From the NCBI GenBank assembly GCA_012932295.1, contig JAAONU010000011.1, forward strand, positions 39,679,951 through 39,743,950: a stretch of 64,000 nucleotides of DNA, in the 5' to 3' direction. Under the pieces are notes generated by a model. The model ran no database searches. It was not told the origin of the DNA and saw only the letters and a list, made by a program, of their open reading frames with translations. This DNA is from Cyclina sinensis (lineage: Eukaryota > Mollusca > Bivalvia > Venerida > Veneridae). The position numbers and the translations under genes were made by a program. Shown in pieces: positions 38,466 to 48,181 of the stretch; position 1 is the first letter of the stretch; every line of letters starts with the position of its first letter.

Positions 38466-39690
38466 CTCTTTAAAAGTGTTTAATTAGCACAGTCTTTTTC
38501 TTCTTCCAGGTATCCATGTCAGGTTTCCAGTTATTCTAAATGTTTTCATCAGGTATCAGTTTTCGGTAAGGTCAGTTTTCAGTTGGATCAGTTTTCGGTT
38601 AGATCAGTTTTCGGGTTTAATTGTAAACATTATTGTTGTTTGTTTTGTTTTGTTTTTGTTTTTGTTTTTTATTCATTTTTATACTTTTTAACAATTGTAA
38701 TCAATTCATAGGTGAATTCACCTTCTTGAATTTCTTCCTTCTCTTCTTTTTGGTAAACAAGTTTTCTTTTTCTATTTCTGTTCATTATCAAACTCTTGAC
38801 TAATGTTATTTCTTCATCTTCTGTATCCATAATCCATATTCTCTAATTCTGATTTGCTTATCCTTTCATCATTTTTGTTTTTGAGTTTATTCTCCTCCCC
38901 TTTATCTGTTTTTTTATTCTTCTTTCGTTCGTACTTCCGCTTTATCGGCTTAATGTTTCGTTATTGTTTGGTCTCCTCTGTCTTATGTTTCTTATTTTTG
39001 CTTTCGTTTTTTTCGTCTTTTCCTTTTCGTTCTTTTTATTAATCTGTTCTCTTCTCTTCTTGTTTCCTCCTCTTCTTTTTTTTCTATTATTATGTTATCT
39101 CTTTTTACTTTTTTGTTTATCTTAATCTTTCTTTTCTTTTTGCCTCTCTTTTATTTGATTTTTCTTATTACTTCTTCTTTTATCTTCTTTGTTCATCTTC
39201 TTTCTTTTTTTTTTTCTTCTCTTTTTGTTTCTCTCTCTTTTTTCCTTCCTTCTTGTCTTACTATCTCTTTTTGTTTCTCTTTCCTCTTCCTTTCTCTTTT
39301 CCTTTTTTTCTTTTTGTTTCATCTCTCTTCTTTCCCTTTCTCTCTTTTCTTTTTTTTTGTTCCTCTTCTTTTCTCTCTTCTCTTTTTTCTTCTCCCCTTC
39401 TCTTCTTTCTCTTTTTTTCCCTCTTTCTTCTTCCTTTCTCTTCTCTTCTTTTTTTTTCTTTTTTCCTCTCTTCTTCCTTCTCTTCTCTTCTTTTTGTTTT
39501 CCTCCTCTCTTCTTCCTTTCCTTCTCTTCTTTTTTTCCTCCTCTTCTTCCTTTCTCTTCCTCTCTTTTTCTTTTTTTTTGTTTCCTCTCTTCTTTTCCTT
39601 TCCCCCATCTCCATATCTTTCAGTTTTCCCTTTTCAATTTTCAATCCTCTTTTTTTCAACTCATCTATTTCATACAATCTTATGTCTCTT
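38416..39690. repeat. 50-base T run followed by about 1.2 kb of polypyrimidine sequence
   Basis: T runs from 38416 to 38465 without interruption. The plus strand is then mostly C and T, with 39180-39600 almost purely so. It lies inside the retrotransposon between its last ORF and the 3' LTR. Long open frames rich in Phe/Ser/Leu (plus) or Lys/Glu/Arg (minus) are products of base composition and are not genes. Confidence 0.85.
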
Positions 39691-40132
39691 AAAAGTTTTC
39701 CTCCTGAAAATTTTCAAAATCACTGTCACTACTATTACTAGATGTATCTGAATCACTTTCATCACTCTCCGATAAATTTGGCATTTGATTCGTACTTTTT
39801 GGTTTTGGAACAAAAAGTTTAGGTTGGGAAGGTTTTCTGGTTGTAATTGCTTCATTTAGATTGATGCATAAGTTCCTTTCTTCTCTTTTCATGAAATTAT
39901 TTAATGCATTTTCTGCTTCTCTGCCCTTCTCACCTGTTAGGTGGTTGAAAATAATGTAGTCGTTTTTCTGTGTTCGGCATTGATGAGGGTTGTCATTCCG
40001 TCTAAATATCTTTTTACAAACCATACATTTGTAGCTTATTCCACTGTGTTGCTCTTTTAAATGTGCCATGCAAGGTTTCCTAGCATTAAAATAAAGGTCT
40101 TCACAGAGCCCACACTGGAACTGTAAATACAC
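39689..40132 (-). CDS. Zinc-finger accessory ORF of the retrotransposon
   Basis: About 145 codons open with a C2H2 zinc finger (QCGLCEDLYF... with H-x4-H), followed by a second Cys/His cluster (YKCMVCKKIFRRND, then H-x-C). A Lys/Pro stretch and an acidic serine tail (SESDESDSDTSSNSSDSD) follow. There is no ATG at the start. The frame opens just after TTTACAG on the minus strand, a good splice acceptor (first exon base 40120), so it may be expressed by splicing. It lies 3' of integrase, where some gypsy elements carry an extra ORF. Function is unknown; nucleic-acid binding is likely from the fingers. Confidence 0.6.
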   Translation of the reverse strand: MYLQFQCGLCEDLYFNARKPCMAHLKEQHSGISYKCMVCKKIFRRNDNPHQCRTQKNDYIIFNHLTGEKGREAENALNNFMKREERNLCINLNEAITTRKPSQPKLFVPKPKSTNQMPNLSESDESDSDTSSNSSDSDFENFQEENF

Positions 40133-40244
40133 AATGATTATGGTAGTATCAGTATTCCGTAAAAAAAAATTATATATTTACCATAATCCCTTTCATTCAT
40201 CATTTATTTATTTTAGTTTTCTTGTTATTTTCTTTTATTATTTC

Positions 40245-42707
40245 TTACATCAATTTTCTAGCATTTCTACCAGTATATGGTTTAAGTTTATCATGGTGCA
40301 CAATATTTGCTTTGGCTCGAGGACTTGTTTTAATTCTGTATAAAACATCATTTATTTTGTCAATAACTATACATGGACCTACCCAAGGTCTTTGAAATTT
40401 TGGACTTAACCCTTTTTTTCTGATTTGATAATAATACCAAACATTATCTCCAGGTTTAAAAGAATTGAATTTAAGATTAACATTGTAATTTGTTTTCATA
40501 GTCTGACTTGCAATATCTAGATTCTTCCTAGCTATTTCATGAACTTTATTAATCTGTTTCTCAAGATTTATGATAAATTTTGTTTTGTTTTGATCTTTTT
40601 CAGATATCTCTGTTTCTGGACTACCAAATACCATATCTACAGGCAGTCGTATTTCTCTTCCGATGTGTAACATAGAAGGAGTGTAGCCAGTAGAAGATTG
40701 GATAGAAGATCTATAAGCCATCATAACAAGATCTACATGTTCATCCCAGTCTTTCTGATTTGACGAGACATAAGGTCTAAGCATATTTATTATGGTAGAA
40801 TTTTGTTTCTCTATAAAACCATTTCCCTGTGGGTGGAAAACAGAAGAGCGTGTTTTCTCTATACCTAATAATTTGCACATTTCTAAGAACAACTTAGATT
40901 CAAATGTTTTTCCTTGATCGGTATGGCATATCAATGGACAACCCCAATGACTAATATATCTTTCTACCAAAACTTTAGCAACAGTACAAGCTTCTAAATT
41001 TTCAATTGCGTAACACTCTGTCCATTTACTAAACAAATCTCCCACAACCATAAGAAATTTATTTCCTTTATTAGTTTTTACAAAAGGACCCATAAAATCA
41101 ATTGCAATTCTTTCATTTGGTGTGCCTACATTGTATGTTTGAAGTGGTGCTTTTGACTTCCGCAGTGTACCTCTTCGACTATTACATACATCACATTTCT
41201 TACTCCAGTTTTCTACATCTTTTCTTAGAGCGAACCAAAAATATCTATCTCTAATTTTATGCAAAGTTTTCTTCACACCTAAATGTGCACCGCTTTTGTT
41301 ATCATGAAGTTGCTTCATGATAAATTCCCTGTGAGATTTTGGAATCACCAACAATAACTTGAATGACGAACCATCATCAGATTCCCATTTTCTATACAAA
41401 ATACTATTCTTCACAACCATGGAATCGAGTCTAGCCCAATAATATTTCACTTCAGTGTCATATTTGGAAATTTCCTGCCAATCTGGTTTTATTCCATTCT
41501 TGATAAAATCTTTTATCAATTTAATATTTGAGTCAGCATCTTGTATTGCTACCAAATCAAAATCTTGTAATGTTGACTTGACATCATTTTGACCAGATAT
41601 ACACTGATTATCACTTTTATCATTTGCCTGACTTGTACTAGGTACATCAATGGATCCTACCAAAATAATATCTTTATTTTTTTGATAAGTATCCTTTACC
41701 ACAGATATACTAGCAACATCTACTTTTGACTGTAGTGTATTCTTACTATGTGAAAACCTATCTAAACCAAATTTTGATGATGAACTTTTGTCAATATTAT
41801 GGCTAACAGAACAACTTTCTGAAATAACCCCCTTTATAATATGACTAACACCACCTGTGTTTTGTTTTAAACATTTTTCACTATCTTCATTCTTAAATTT
41901 TCCTTTCATTTTAGGTTCATCAGAATGAACAGAATCAAACCAGCAAACAAGACCTATCATCAACATCCATATACAAGAATTTGATAGAAGAGTTCCATGT
42001 ACAAGGACAAATATCAATAACAAGGCAAGGGAGGTAAATATGCTACTAGTATTAGTATCAGTCAACACTGAGTTGTCTCCCTTAGAACAAATTTCATCAC
42101 TAAATGCCATATTTGAATTTGTTTTATCATTATCTGAAATCTGTACACTAGACACCATAGAAATTTTACTTTGTGCCTCTTCTACTCTGGTACAATATCT
42201 ACAATTTTCCTCTAGACAAGGACGTCTGGACAATGCATCAGCATTTGAATGTACCCTACCACTTCTATGTTCAATTGTGAAATCATAGGCGCTTAGAAAA
42301 GTTAACCATCTCGCTAGTTGACCTTCAACATTCTTGAAATTTAACAACCATTTTAAGCTGGAGTGGTCTGTTCTAATAATCACATGTCTGCCATAAATAT
42401 AGTGATGAAAGAATTTGATTCCATTGATAATGGAGAGCAGTTCTCTTCTAGTGACGCAGTAACGCCGCTCAGTTTTTGTAAAACATTTACTATAATATCC
42501 TATAACTTTTTCTTTTCCATCAATACATTGAGACAAAACCATTCCTTGCGCTGAGAGAGATGCGTCACAATCGAGAATAAATTGATCAGTTTCTGTTGGA
42601 AATGCCAAAATAGGGGCATTTGTTAAAGCCTTCTTAAGTTCATGAAATGACCTATCACATTCAGGTGTCCAAATAAACTTTCTACCATTTTCAGCTAATT
42701 CATGCAA
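40245..42707 (-). CDS. Retrotransposon pol fragment: RNase H and integrase
   Basis: This is an 820-codon open frame. Residues 1-165 are RNase H, with acidic residues at about D48, E89, D114 and D157. A poorly conserved linker of about 240 residues follows and includes two hydrophobic stretches at 223-256. The integrase has an HHCC zinc domain (about 465-510), a D-D-35-E core (D537, D597, E633) and a C-terminal GPY/F-like module (KPGDNVWYYY, WVGPCIVI, then HHDKLKPY). This order is that of Ty3/gypsy pol. The real frame continues from the RT segment to the right, but a single-base change in a T run near 42755 separates the two. Confidence 0.9.
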   Translation of the reverse strand: MHELAENGRKFIWTPECDRSFHELKKALTNAPILAFPTETDQFILDCDASLSAQGMVLSQCIDGKEKVIGYYSKCFTKTERRYCVTRRELLSIINGIKFFHHYIYGRHVIIRTDHSSLKWLLNFKNVEGQLARWLTFLSAYDFTIEHRSGRVHSNADALSRRPCLEENCRYCTRVEEAQSKISMVSSVQISDNDKTNSNMAFSDEICSKGDNSVLTDTNTSSIFTSLALLLIFVLVHGTLLSNSCIWMLMIGLVCWFDSVHSDEPKMKGKFKNEDSEKCLKQNTGGVSHIIKGVISESCSVSHNIDKSSSSKFGLDRFSHSKNTLQSKVDVASISVVKDTYQKNKDIILVGSIDVPSTSQANDKSDNQCISGQNDVKSTLQDFDLVAIQDADSNIKLIKDFIKNGIKPDWQEISKYDTEVKYYWARLDSMVVKNSILYRKWESDDGSSFKLLLVIPKSHREFIMKQLHDNKSGAHLGVKKTLHKIRDRYFWFALRKDVENWSKKCDVCNSRRGTLRKSKAPLQTYNVGTPNERIAIDFMGPFVKTNKGNKFLMVVGDLFSKWTECYAIENLEACTVAKVLVERYISHWGCPLICHTDQGKTFESKLFLEMCKLLGIEKTRSSVFHPQGNGFIEKQNSTIINMLRPYVSSNQKDWDEHVDLVMMAYRSSIQSSTGYTPSMLHIGREIRLPVDMVFGSPETEISEKDQNKTKFIINLEKQINKVHEIARKNLDIASQTMKTNYNVNLKFNSFKPGDNVWYYYQIRKKGLSPKFQRPWVGPCIVIDKINDVLYRIKTSPRAKANIVHHDKLKPYTGRNARKLM

Positions 42708-42757
42708 TGGTTTAGCAATTTTAGCAAATTGATATACATAAGACCTGTAATAACTGG

Positions 42758-43231
42758 CTAAAAAACAAAGCTTCTTGCTTCTTTGGCATTTTTAGGGGTA
42801 GGCCAATCTTTAATTGCTTGAATCTTCTTTGGAGAAGTGCCCACACCATTTTCACTGATAGTATGACCTAGAAATGTAACCTCTTTTTGGAAAAGTATAC
42901 ACTTTTTAGGGTTTAATTTCAAGTTTGCGTCTGTTAACCTTTGAAATACAATTTCCAAACTATCAAGTTGTGTGGCAAAACTTTTAGAATGACAGATAAT
43001 ATCATCTAAGTATATGATCACAGTTTTCCACAAAATACCTTTGAACACCATTTGCATTAAACGTGTAAATGTGGCAGGAGCATTACATAAGCCAAATGGT
43101 AACCTTTTCCATTGCCACTGTTGACCTCCTGGTATAGAAAATGCAGTTTTGTATCTATCTTTTTCATCAACATCAACTTGCCAATAACCAGATTTCATAT
43201 CTAGGCAAGACCACCATTTAGAACCAGACAA
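42758..43231 (-). pseudogene. Retrotransposon reverse transcriptase, truncated and frameshifted
   Basis: About 157 codons cover the RT palm, including LDMKSGYWQV, the LPFGLCNAPATF motif and the catalytic YLDD. The segment is truncated upstream by the deletion at 43238. Downstream it stops at a TAG right after RSFVF; one extra base in the adjacent T run would keep it in frame with the RNase H part. Both defects mean no functional pol can be made. Confidence 0.9.
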
Positions 43232-44629
43232 CGCCTCAATGTTTCTTCGTATTTATGATCTTAACAATGGATTTTACCACTGACCACAAACTGACCATAC
43301 CTGGTTTATACACAGGCTCCTCAATTCTTCTCTACTGCCAACCTTTCTTTGCCATTTTACAGTGTATATGCAACAGTGAGTTAGTGTGTGAACTCAGGTT
43401 TAACAACCAAAGATGATACCTCAGAGGCAGGGATTAACAACCAAAGGTCATGTCTCACTGGCGGGGATCGAAATATAATCTCTTGATTCGATGCCCTGCG
43501 ACAAGGATGACGAACATGTGAATGGAATAAAAATTTTGATAGTTTTTATTATTTTTCTAACCAATGACTTAAACATTAAAGATATGAAATAAGCTTAGAT
43601 CTTCATTATGACAGTGTTAACAACCGGTAAATATAAAGACAAAATATATAAAATATATATATATATAGAAAATGCACTTTTGTAAAACTACCAGTCCAGA
43701 CTTCGTCCATAAACAGCGTTAGCAATCGAAGCTTATGTGCAGGTGACGTAAAGTTTACAAGCGCTTGCCTTAATTTTTACCTTCATATAGGTTGTGTTGG
43801 CTGAAAGAAAGAACTTACACAAACAAGTTTATTTTATTACATCAAAGAAGCCAATTAAATAAAACACATAATATGAACAAACAGTTTTGTATTTTGACTA
43901 AATGTTTTTTAACATCATTTCTTTTGCTGTCAATTCACCATAAGGCTTTATACATTATGTACATGGATAATTTTCGGTGTTTTATGATATCTACATTTTT
44001 GTGCATTTACCTTTTTACTTAACATTGATACGACTGAATTTGACAGCTATGACAAAGCGTTTTATCGCTTGAACCACATTTCATGAGCGATACTGCTTTG
44101 TATGGGTTGATAAACGTTTAACTGTCACAAAATATTGTTAGGAATATCAGCTCCGGATATGTCGAATTCCGGTTAAGTCAAAGTGACTTCCTCGGTCCGC
44201 CCGAATTCGAGATATCGGAAGTGGACTGTATATTTTTTGAGTTTTAATTTCTGAGAAAAATCTGTTCTGTTAATATTAAGAAACTTCAAAAATCAGTTTA
44301 TGTAGGCTAAAAGGTCACGACTGATACATGTATCTGCCAATTCATTAACTATAGTACTCTAACGTTTATTCCAATACATATATACACTGAAAGAACATAC
44401 AGTTACAAACAATAGTTCGTGTTAGAAACATCGTTTTCCAACTTGGGTAGGCGAACAGCCTTCTAATTATCCCCGGTCTCAACTAACACTGATATACATG
44501 TATCTGAAAGAAATTGTATCACATTTATGGTATCAGCACTAAGTCAGTAGTACCAGTCAGTCCTGTCCGTTTTGAGTATGTTTGATTGTTACTGGATAAA
44601 ATCTTTTTACCCCGTTGTAGTGTTCATAT

Positions 44630-45907
44630 CACTCTGTAACGTTTCGCTGACTCTCCTCTTTTTCCGAGAAGTGGGACGATTCTGTCTCTATGTCTAGGCT
44701 TCTTAAAAATGTATCCGATACCGAGGATAATTTCACATGACCGATTTTACTCTGAATATTTTCTTTGCACTTTCTTAGACAAGTCTTTAAATATACACGT
44801 AAATCATCAGAGTAGGAGAAGTCTTTAGATTCTCAATGCCATATCAATGTATATGGCAAATCTATCTTTTCCAATACTAAAGGGGTGTCAAGACATATCT
44901 TTCTGTCACCCTCTTCAATTTTTATTTCGAAGTTCTTTTTGAGACAATTCTCTACATATATATAACCTTTTGCAAGCTTTTCAATACAACTCGGAAATTT
45001 GAACTCTTTTCATTCCTCATATTCAACGATTCTCCTATCTCTCCATCTCCAGTATTTACTAAACGTATCAAAACCGACAACTTTGCAAGGCTCAACGTAC
45101 CTGGATTCGAAAGCTTCACGTTCCTCCGTCTTGTGAAGTTCTATAGAAGTGTCGAGAGTGCGTGCGTGTTTATAAAGTGTGTTTGAAGGACGTAGCTTAG
45201 GCTCAATATTAATAGTAAAACCCAATATTTTTACATTTCTTTCAACTTGCATCATTAGTGAACATGAAAGTTCCTTATCATTTTTGGTATCACCATCCTG
45301 GCCATCCAGAACTATTTTTTCAGTAATCGGAGCACGGGCTAAACATGAATTGCTAGCAACAGTCGTATCTGGAACGTTATTAATGAAATCGACAATAGTT
45401 ATATATTCTTCGGCGGACAGATAGCCTTTATTTCGAGTATACTTCACTAGAGCGTTATAGGGCATAGCTGGAAGTCTCAGATAGTAAAAGCATTCACCAA
45501 GCATTTCTCGTAAATTAGCTCCAGTTTTTTCCAGCTCTTCTGCCTCAGCTTTCTTAATGGCCAATTCTTCTGCCTTCTCAAAAATTACTCCCTCATCTTC
45601 GTAAAACGTATCTCTTTGTAAAAGATACAGCAAGCATTGTTTCGGAAGTTCTAAAAACCCTGCTGACTTAATAACATCATGGGCGTGCTGGTCTATAAAG
45701 CGGCAGCTCGCTTCTTTGAGAGATGAAATTTGATAGTAATCTGCTAGTGTCAGCATTTCACAGGCATTCTCTATCTGGATCCACTTAGCCAGGTAATTAG
45801 CACACAGTTGTACCAGTGCTGGAACTTGGTACATATGAGCTATCTGGAGAAGAGCGGAGGCCGTGTCCTTGTCTAACATATCTGGGACTGTGTCTGTGTA
45901 AACGTAC
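44630..45907 (-). pseudogene. BTB copy 2: orphan exon 2 with two stop codons
   Basis: Homologous to BTB-1 exon 2 from its acceptor at 45907. It reads YVYTDTVPDM onward through BTB and BACK, then meets TGA (45010-45012) after RIVEYEE, where BTB-1 has TTA. Homology continues to about 44630 with a second TGA at 44833-44835 (Leu codon in the other copies). No exon 1 exists for this copy: duplicated sequence to the right ends at about 47400, inside the intron. It could be transcribed only from elsewhere. The upstream acceptor and phase are intact. Confidence 0.85.
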
Positions 45908-46831
45908 CTGTACAAAACAGAGATAAGAAAATCGCTATTTATAGACATAAAGTCTACTAGCTAATTAAAAAAGACCATGATCTCAAACAAAAGTGCGTCG
46001 GCGCATAAACTTCATATACAATTTTATGTCTCTGAAATAACCCAGACTATACCAGTAACGACAAATAACACACTTTCGTCACGATTCGCGACCTAAAAGT
46101 TGACTTGAAAATGAAACACCTGTGAATACTCTAAGATTTATATTTGTTTCTATACAATCAAATTTGATTAAAAACATCATTAAACTTTGACTCAGTAACC
46201 TCACCTCAAAATGAAAGTACTAACTTTCAGTGCAGGGAAATTAAAGCATTTTACAGTCTGTTTCGGGGAGCTGGTAATGTTTAGGATGCAAAAATCATTC
46301 AGTATGATTTACTTATGTCTTCCGAATTAACCAAAACGAAAATCAAAGCACTGCTACACCTATTGCTGCATGGCATAGATCGCATTTACCAGGGTGCCTT
46401 ACTTAATTTTACCCAAATGATTTAGTAACAGTTTTGCATCTTGTCTCATGGATCTTTAAGAGGAAATGTTATTCAATATCTGCAAAAGTACTTTTTTGGA
46501 CAAATTTAGAGTTTTCCTGATTCCGTAATTTCTTAACATAATTGTTCGTTGTAACTAGGTTGACTTCCAGTTCTTTGATTTTCAATTCAGTAGAGTCCCT
46601 GTTGAATTACGAATAGGTAAAGCTAGTAAACGTTACAGTAGGATCAAGAGTCGTTTAATTGTTTTTGTGAAGAACCGATATTTCGAACCAGACTGGAATT
46701 AGAATTATCAAATACATATTTTTGTTTTGTTTACAACTACAGGCTGGAATGTTTGCATACTTAATATATGACGATTTAGGATGATAACTTAGAAAATACA
46801 AAACAAAAACAAACAAAACATTTTGCTTCTA

Positions 46832-47165
46832 GCTTAGTCATTATCTCGTGGCGATGAGTCAGCAAATCTTTTTCCTTAGTTATTATCTCGTGGCCACGCG
46901 TTAGCGAAATTAGTTTATTTTGTGTTTTTTTTTCATAGTTATTACCTCGTGGCCACGAAATAGCATTTTTTGTGTTTTCTTAGTAATTATCTCGTGGCTA
47001 CGAGTTAGCGAGATTTTATTTTGTTTTTTCTTACTTCTATCTCTTTTTTCTTATTTATATCTAGGGGCCACGAGTTAGCCAATTTTTTTTCTTAGTTATT
47101 ATGTCGTGGCCACGAGTTAGGCAAACTATTTTTTTGTCTCAGTTATAATCTCGTGGTCAAGAGAT
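46832..47165. repeat. CTCGTGGCCACGAG palindrome array (copy 2)
   Basis: Six to seven units as in the BTB-1 intron, with several perfect or near-perfect 14 bp palindromes. It lies in what remains of the BTB copy-2 intron. Confidence 0.8.
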
Positions 47166-47394
47166 AATATAAAAGAAAATCACCATGCCCCTCTGTGCTT
47201 CCGTAGTATTGCATGCATAAAATGGAACAACCGTAATTACATAGGTGAAACTAAGGCAAAATAGTTTGAAGAAGATTTTTATTCAAATGCAAATGTGTAA
47301 TGATGTAACTTTATCGAATATTGAATTATCCGTTAATGGATTCACAAAAGAAATCGGTACAAATTTACCTTCCTGGTCTTTCCCATTTATTTTC

Positions 47395-47405
47395 TCTTAA
47401 AATAT
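47395..47405. other. Duplication junction
   Basis: Left of this point the sequence follows BTB-1 intron sequence (to about 24857). Right of it the sequence follows 18897 onward (ATCGATATTTTTAGCATCAA). The two are joined across a shared AAAA, which fits end joining at micro-homology during tandem duplication. Confidence 0.8.
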
Positions 47406-48076
47406 CGATATTTTTAGCATCAAGTGTCTCTTCTAGGAAGAAAAGCCAGTTGTATTTCTAGTCCTCTGACAACCGGAAATATGTTTGGTGTTGCTATTGT
47501 ATGTTTAGATATATTTTAAAATTACTTTTTGTCATCGACGTAGCAATGCAGACATATATGCATTATTTTATTCCAAGTCATCACTACTTCTGTATACGGA
47601 TTTTAACCTAAGAGTAAATGAAACTCACATAATTATGTATTCCAAACTGGCATCTGTTTGAAATTATATGTGGTACTTCTGGGACTTCGAATAGGGATTA
47701 ACAAAAAACACACAAATTCGTACAGCCACCCTTGCAAATTATTAGTTATTTGCTGCAGTGAAACTTGAAACTATTTTCCCAAATAAAGTCTTTGCTTAAA
47801 GTACAAAACTTGCTGTTAATATGTGAGGAACCGTTTCGAATAACTTAGAACAGGAAGTGTTTCTTTCACAACTGAGTTTCCTTTCTGTTGTTGTTGTTAT
47901 TTCAACTTAACATATTGACACAATACAAATGTATTATACATACAAGTATTAGATTACAGTACAATATTCTTCATCTCTGATATCAATATCACGACTTAAT
48001 TCTTTCTTAAAGTCTTGTGTTCTTAACTCCGTCGATGAAACATGGAAAAGAATATACTTTCACATGCCCTGTTTTG

Positions 48077-48181
48077 GGCGTAACAACTCCATTGCTTGGC
48101 GTAACAACTCCATTGCTTGGCGTAACAACTCCGTTGCTTGGCGTAACAACTCCGTTGCTTGGCGTAACAACTCCGTTGCTT
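48077..48181. repeat. 21 bp minisatellite, 5 units (copy 3)
   Basis: Five units of the same repeat found at 19574 and 36713; the last three carry CCG in place of CCA. The block 47.4-50.4 kb otherwise copies 18.9-22.1 kb and holds no gene. Confidence 0.9.

Larger units (their letters stand above)
37562..43238 (-). mobile_element. Ty3/gypsy LTR retrotransposon, 5'-truncated, minus orientation
   Basis: From right to left are a partial reverse transcriptase, RNase H plus integrase, a zinc-finger ORF, a purine-rich (minus strand) spacer and the 3' LTR. The right end stops inside reverse transcriptase at about 43238, where sequence matching 20688 onward resumes. Gag, protease, the N-terminal part of RT, the primer-binding site and the 5' LTR are gone, together with about 210 bp of flank that both other copies keep (20478-20687 and the matching part near 48.9-49.1 kb). 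One deletion of the element's 5' half plus flank explains this. The element cannot move on its own. Confidence 0.9.

Noticed and set aside
39092..39751. Long plus-strand frame rich in Phe, Ser and Leu, and its minus-strand Lys/Arg/Glu counterpart
   Set aside because: Both result from the polypyrimidine tract; no start context, domain or codon structure.
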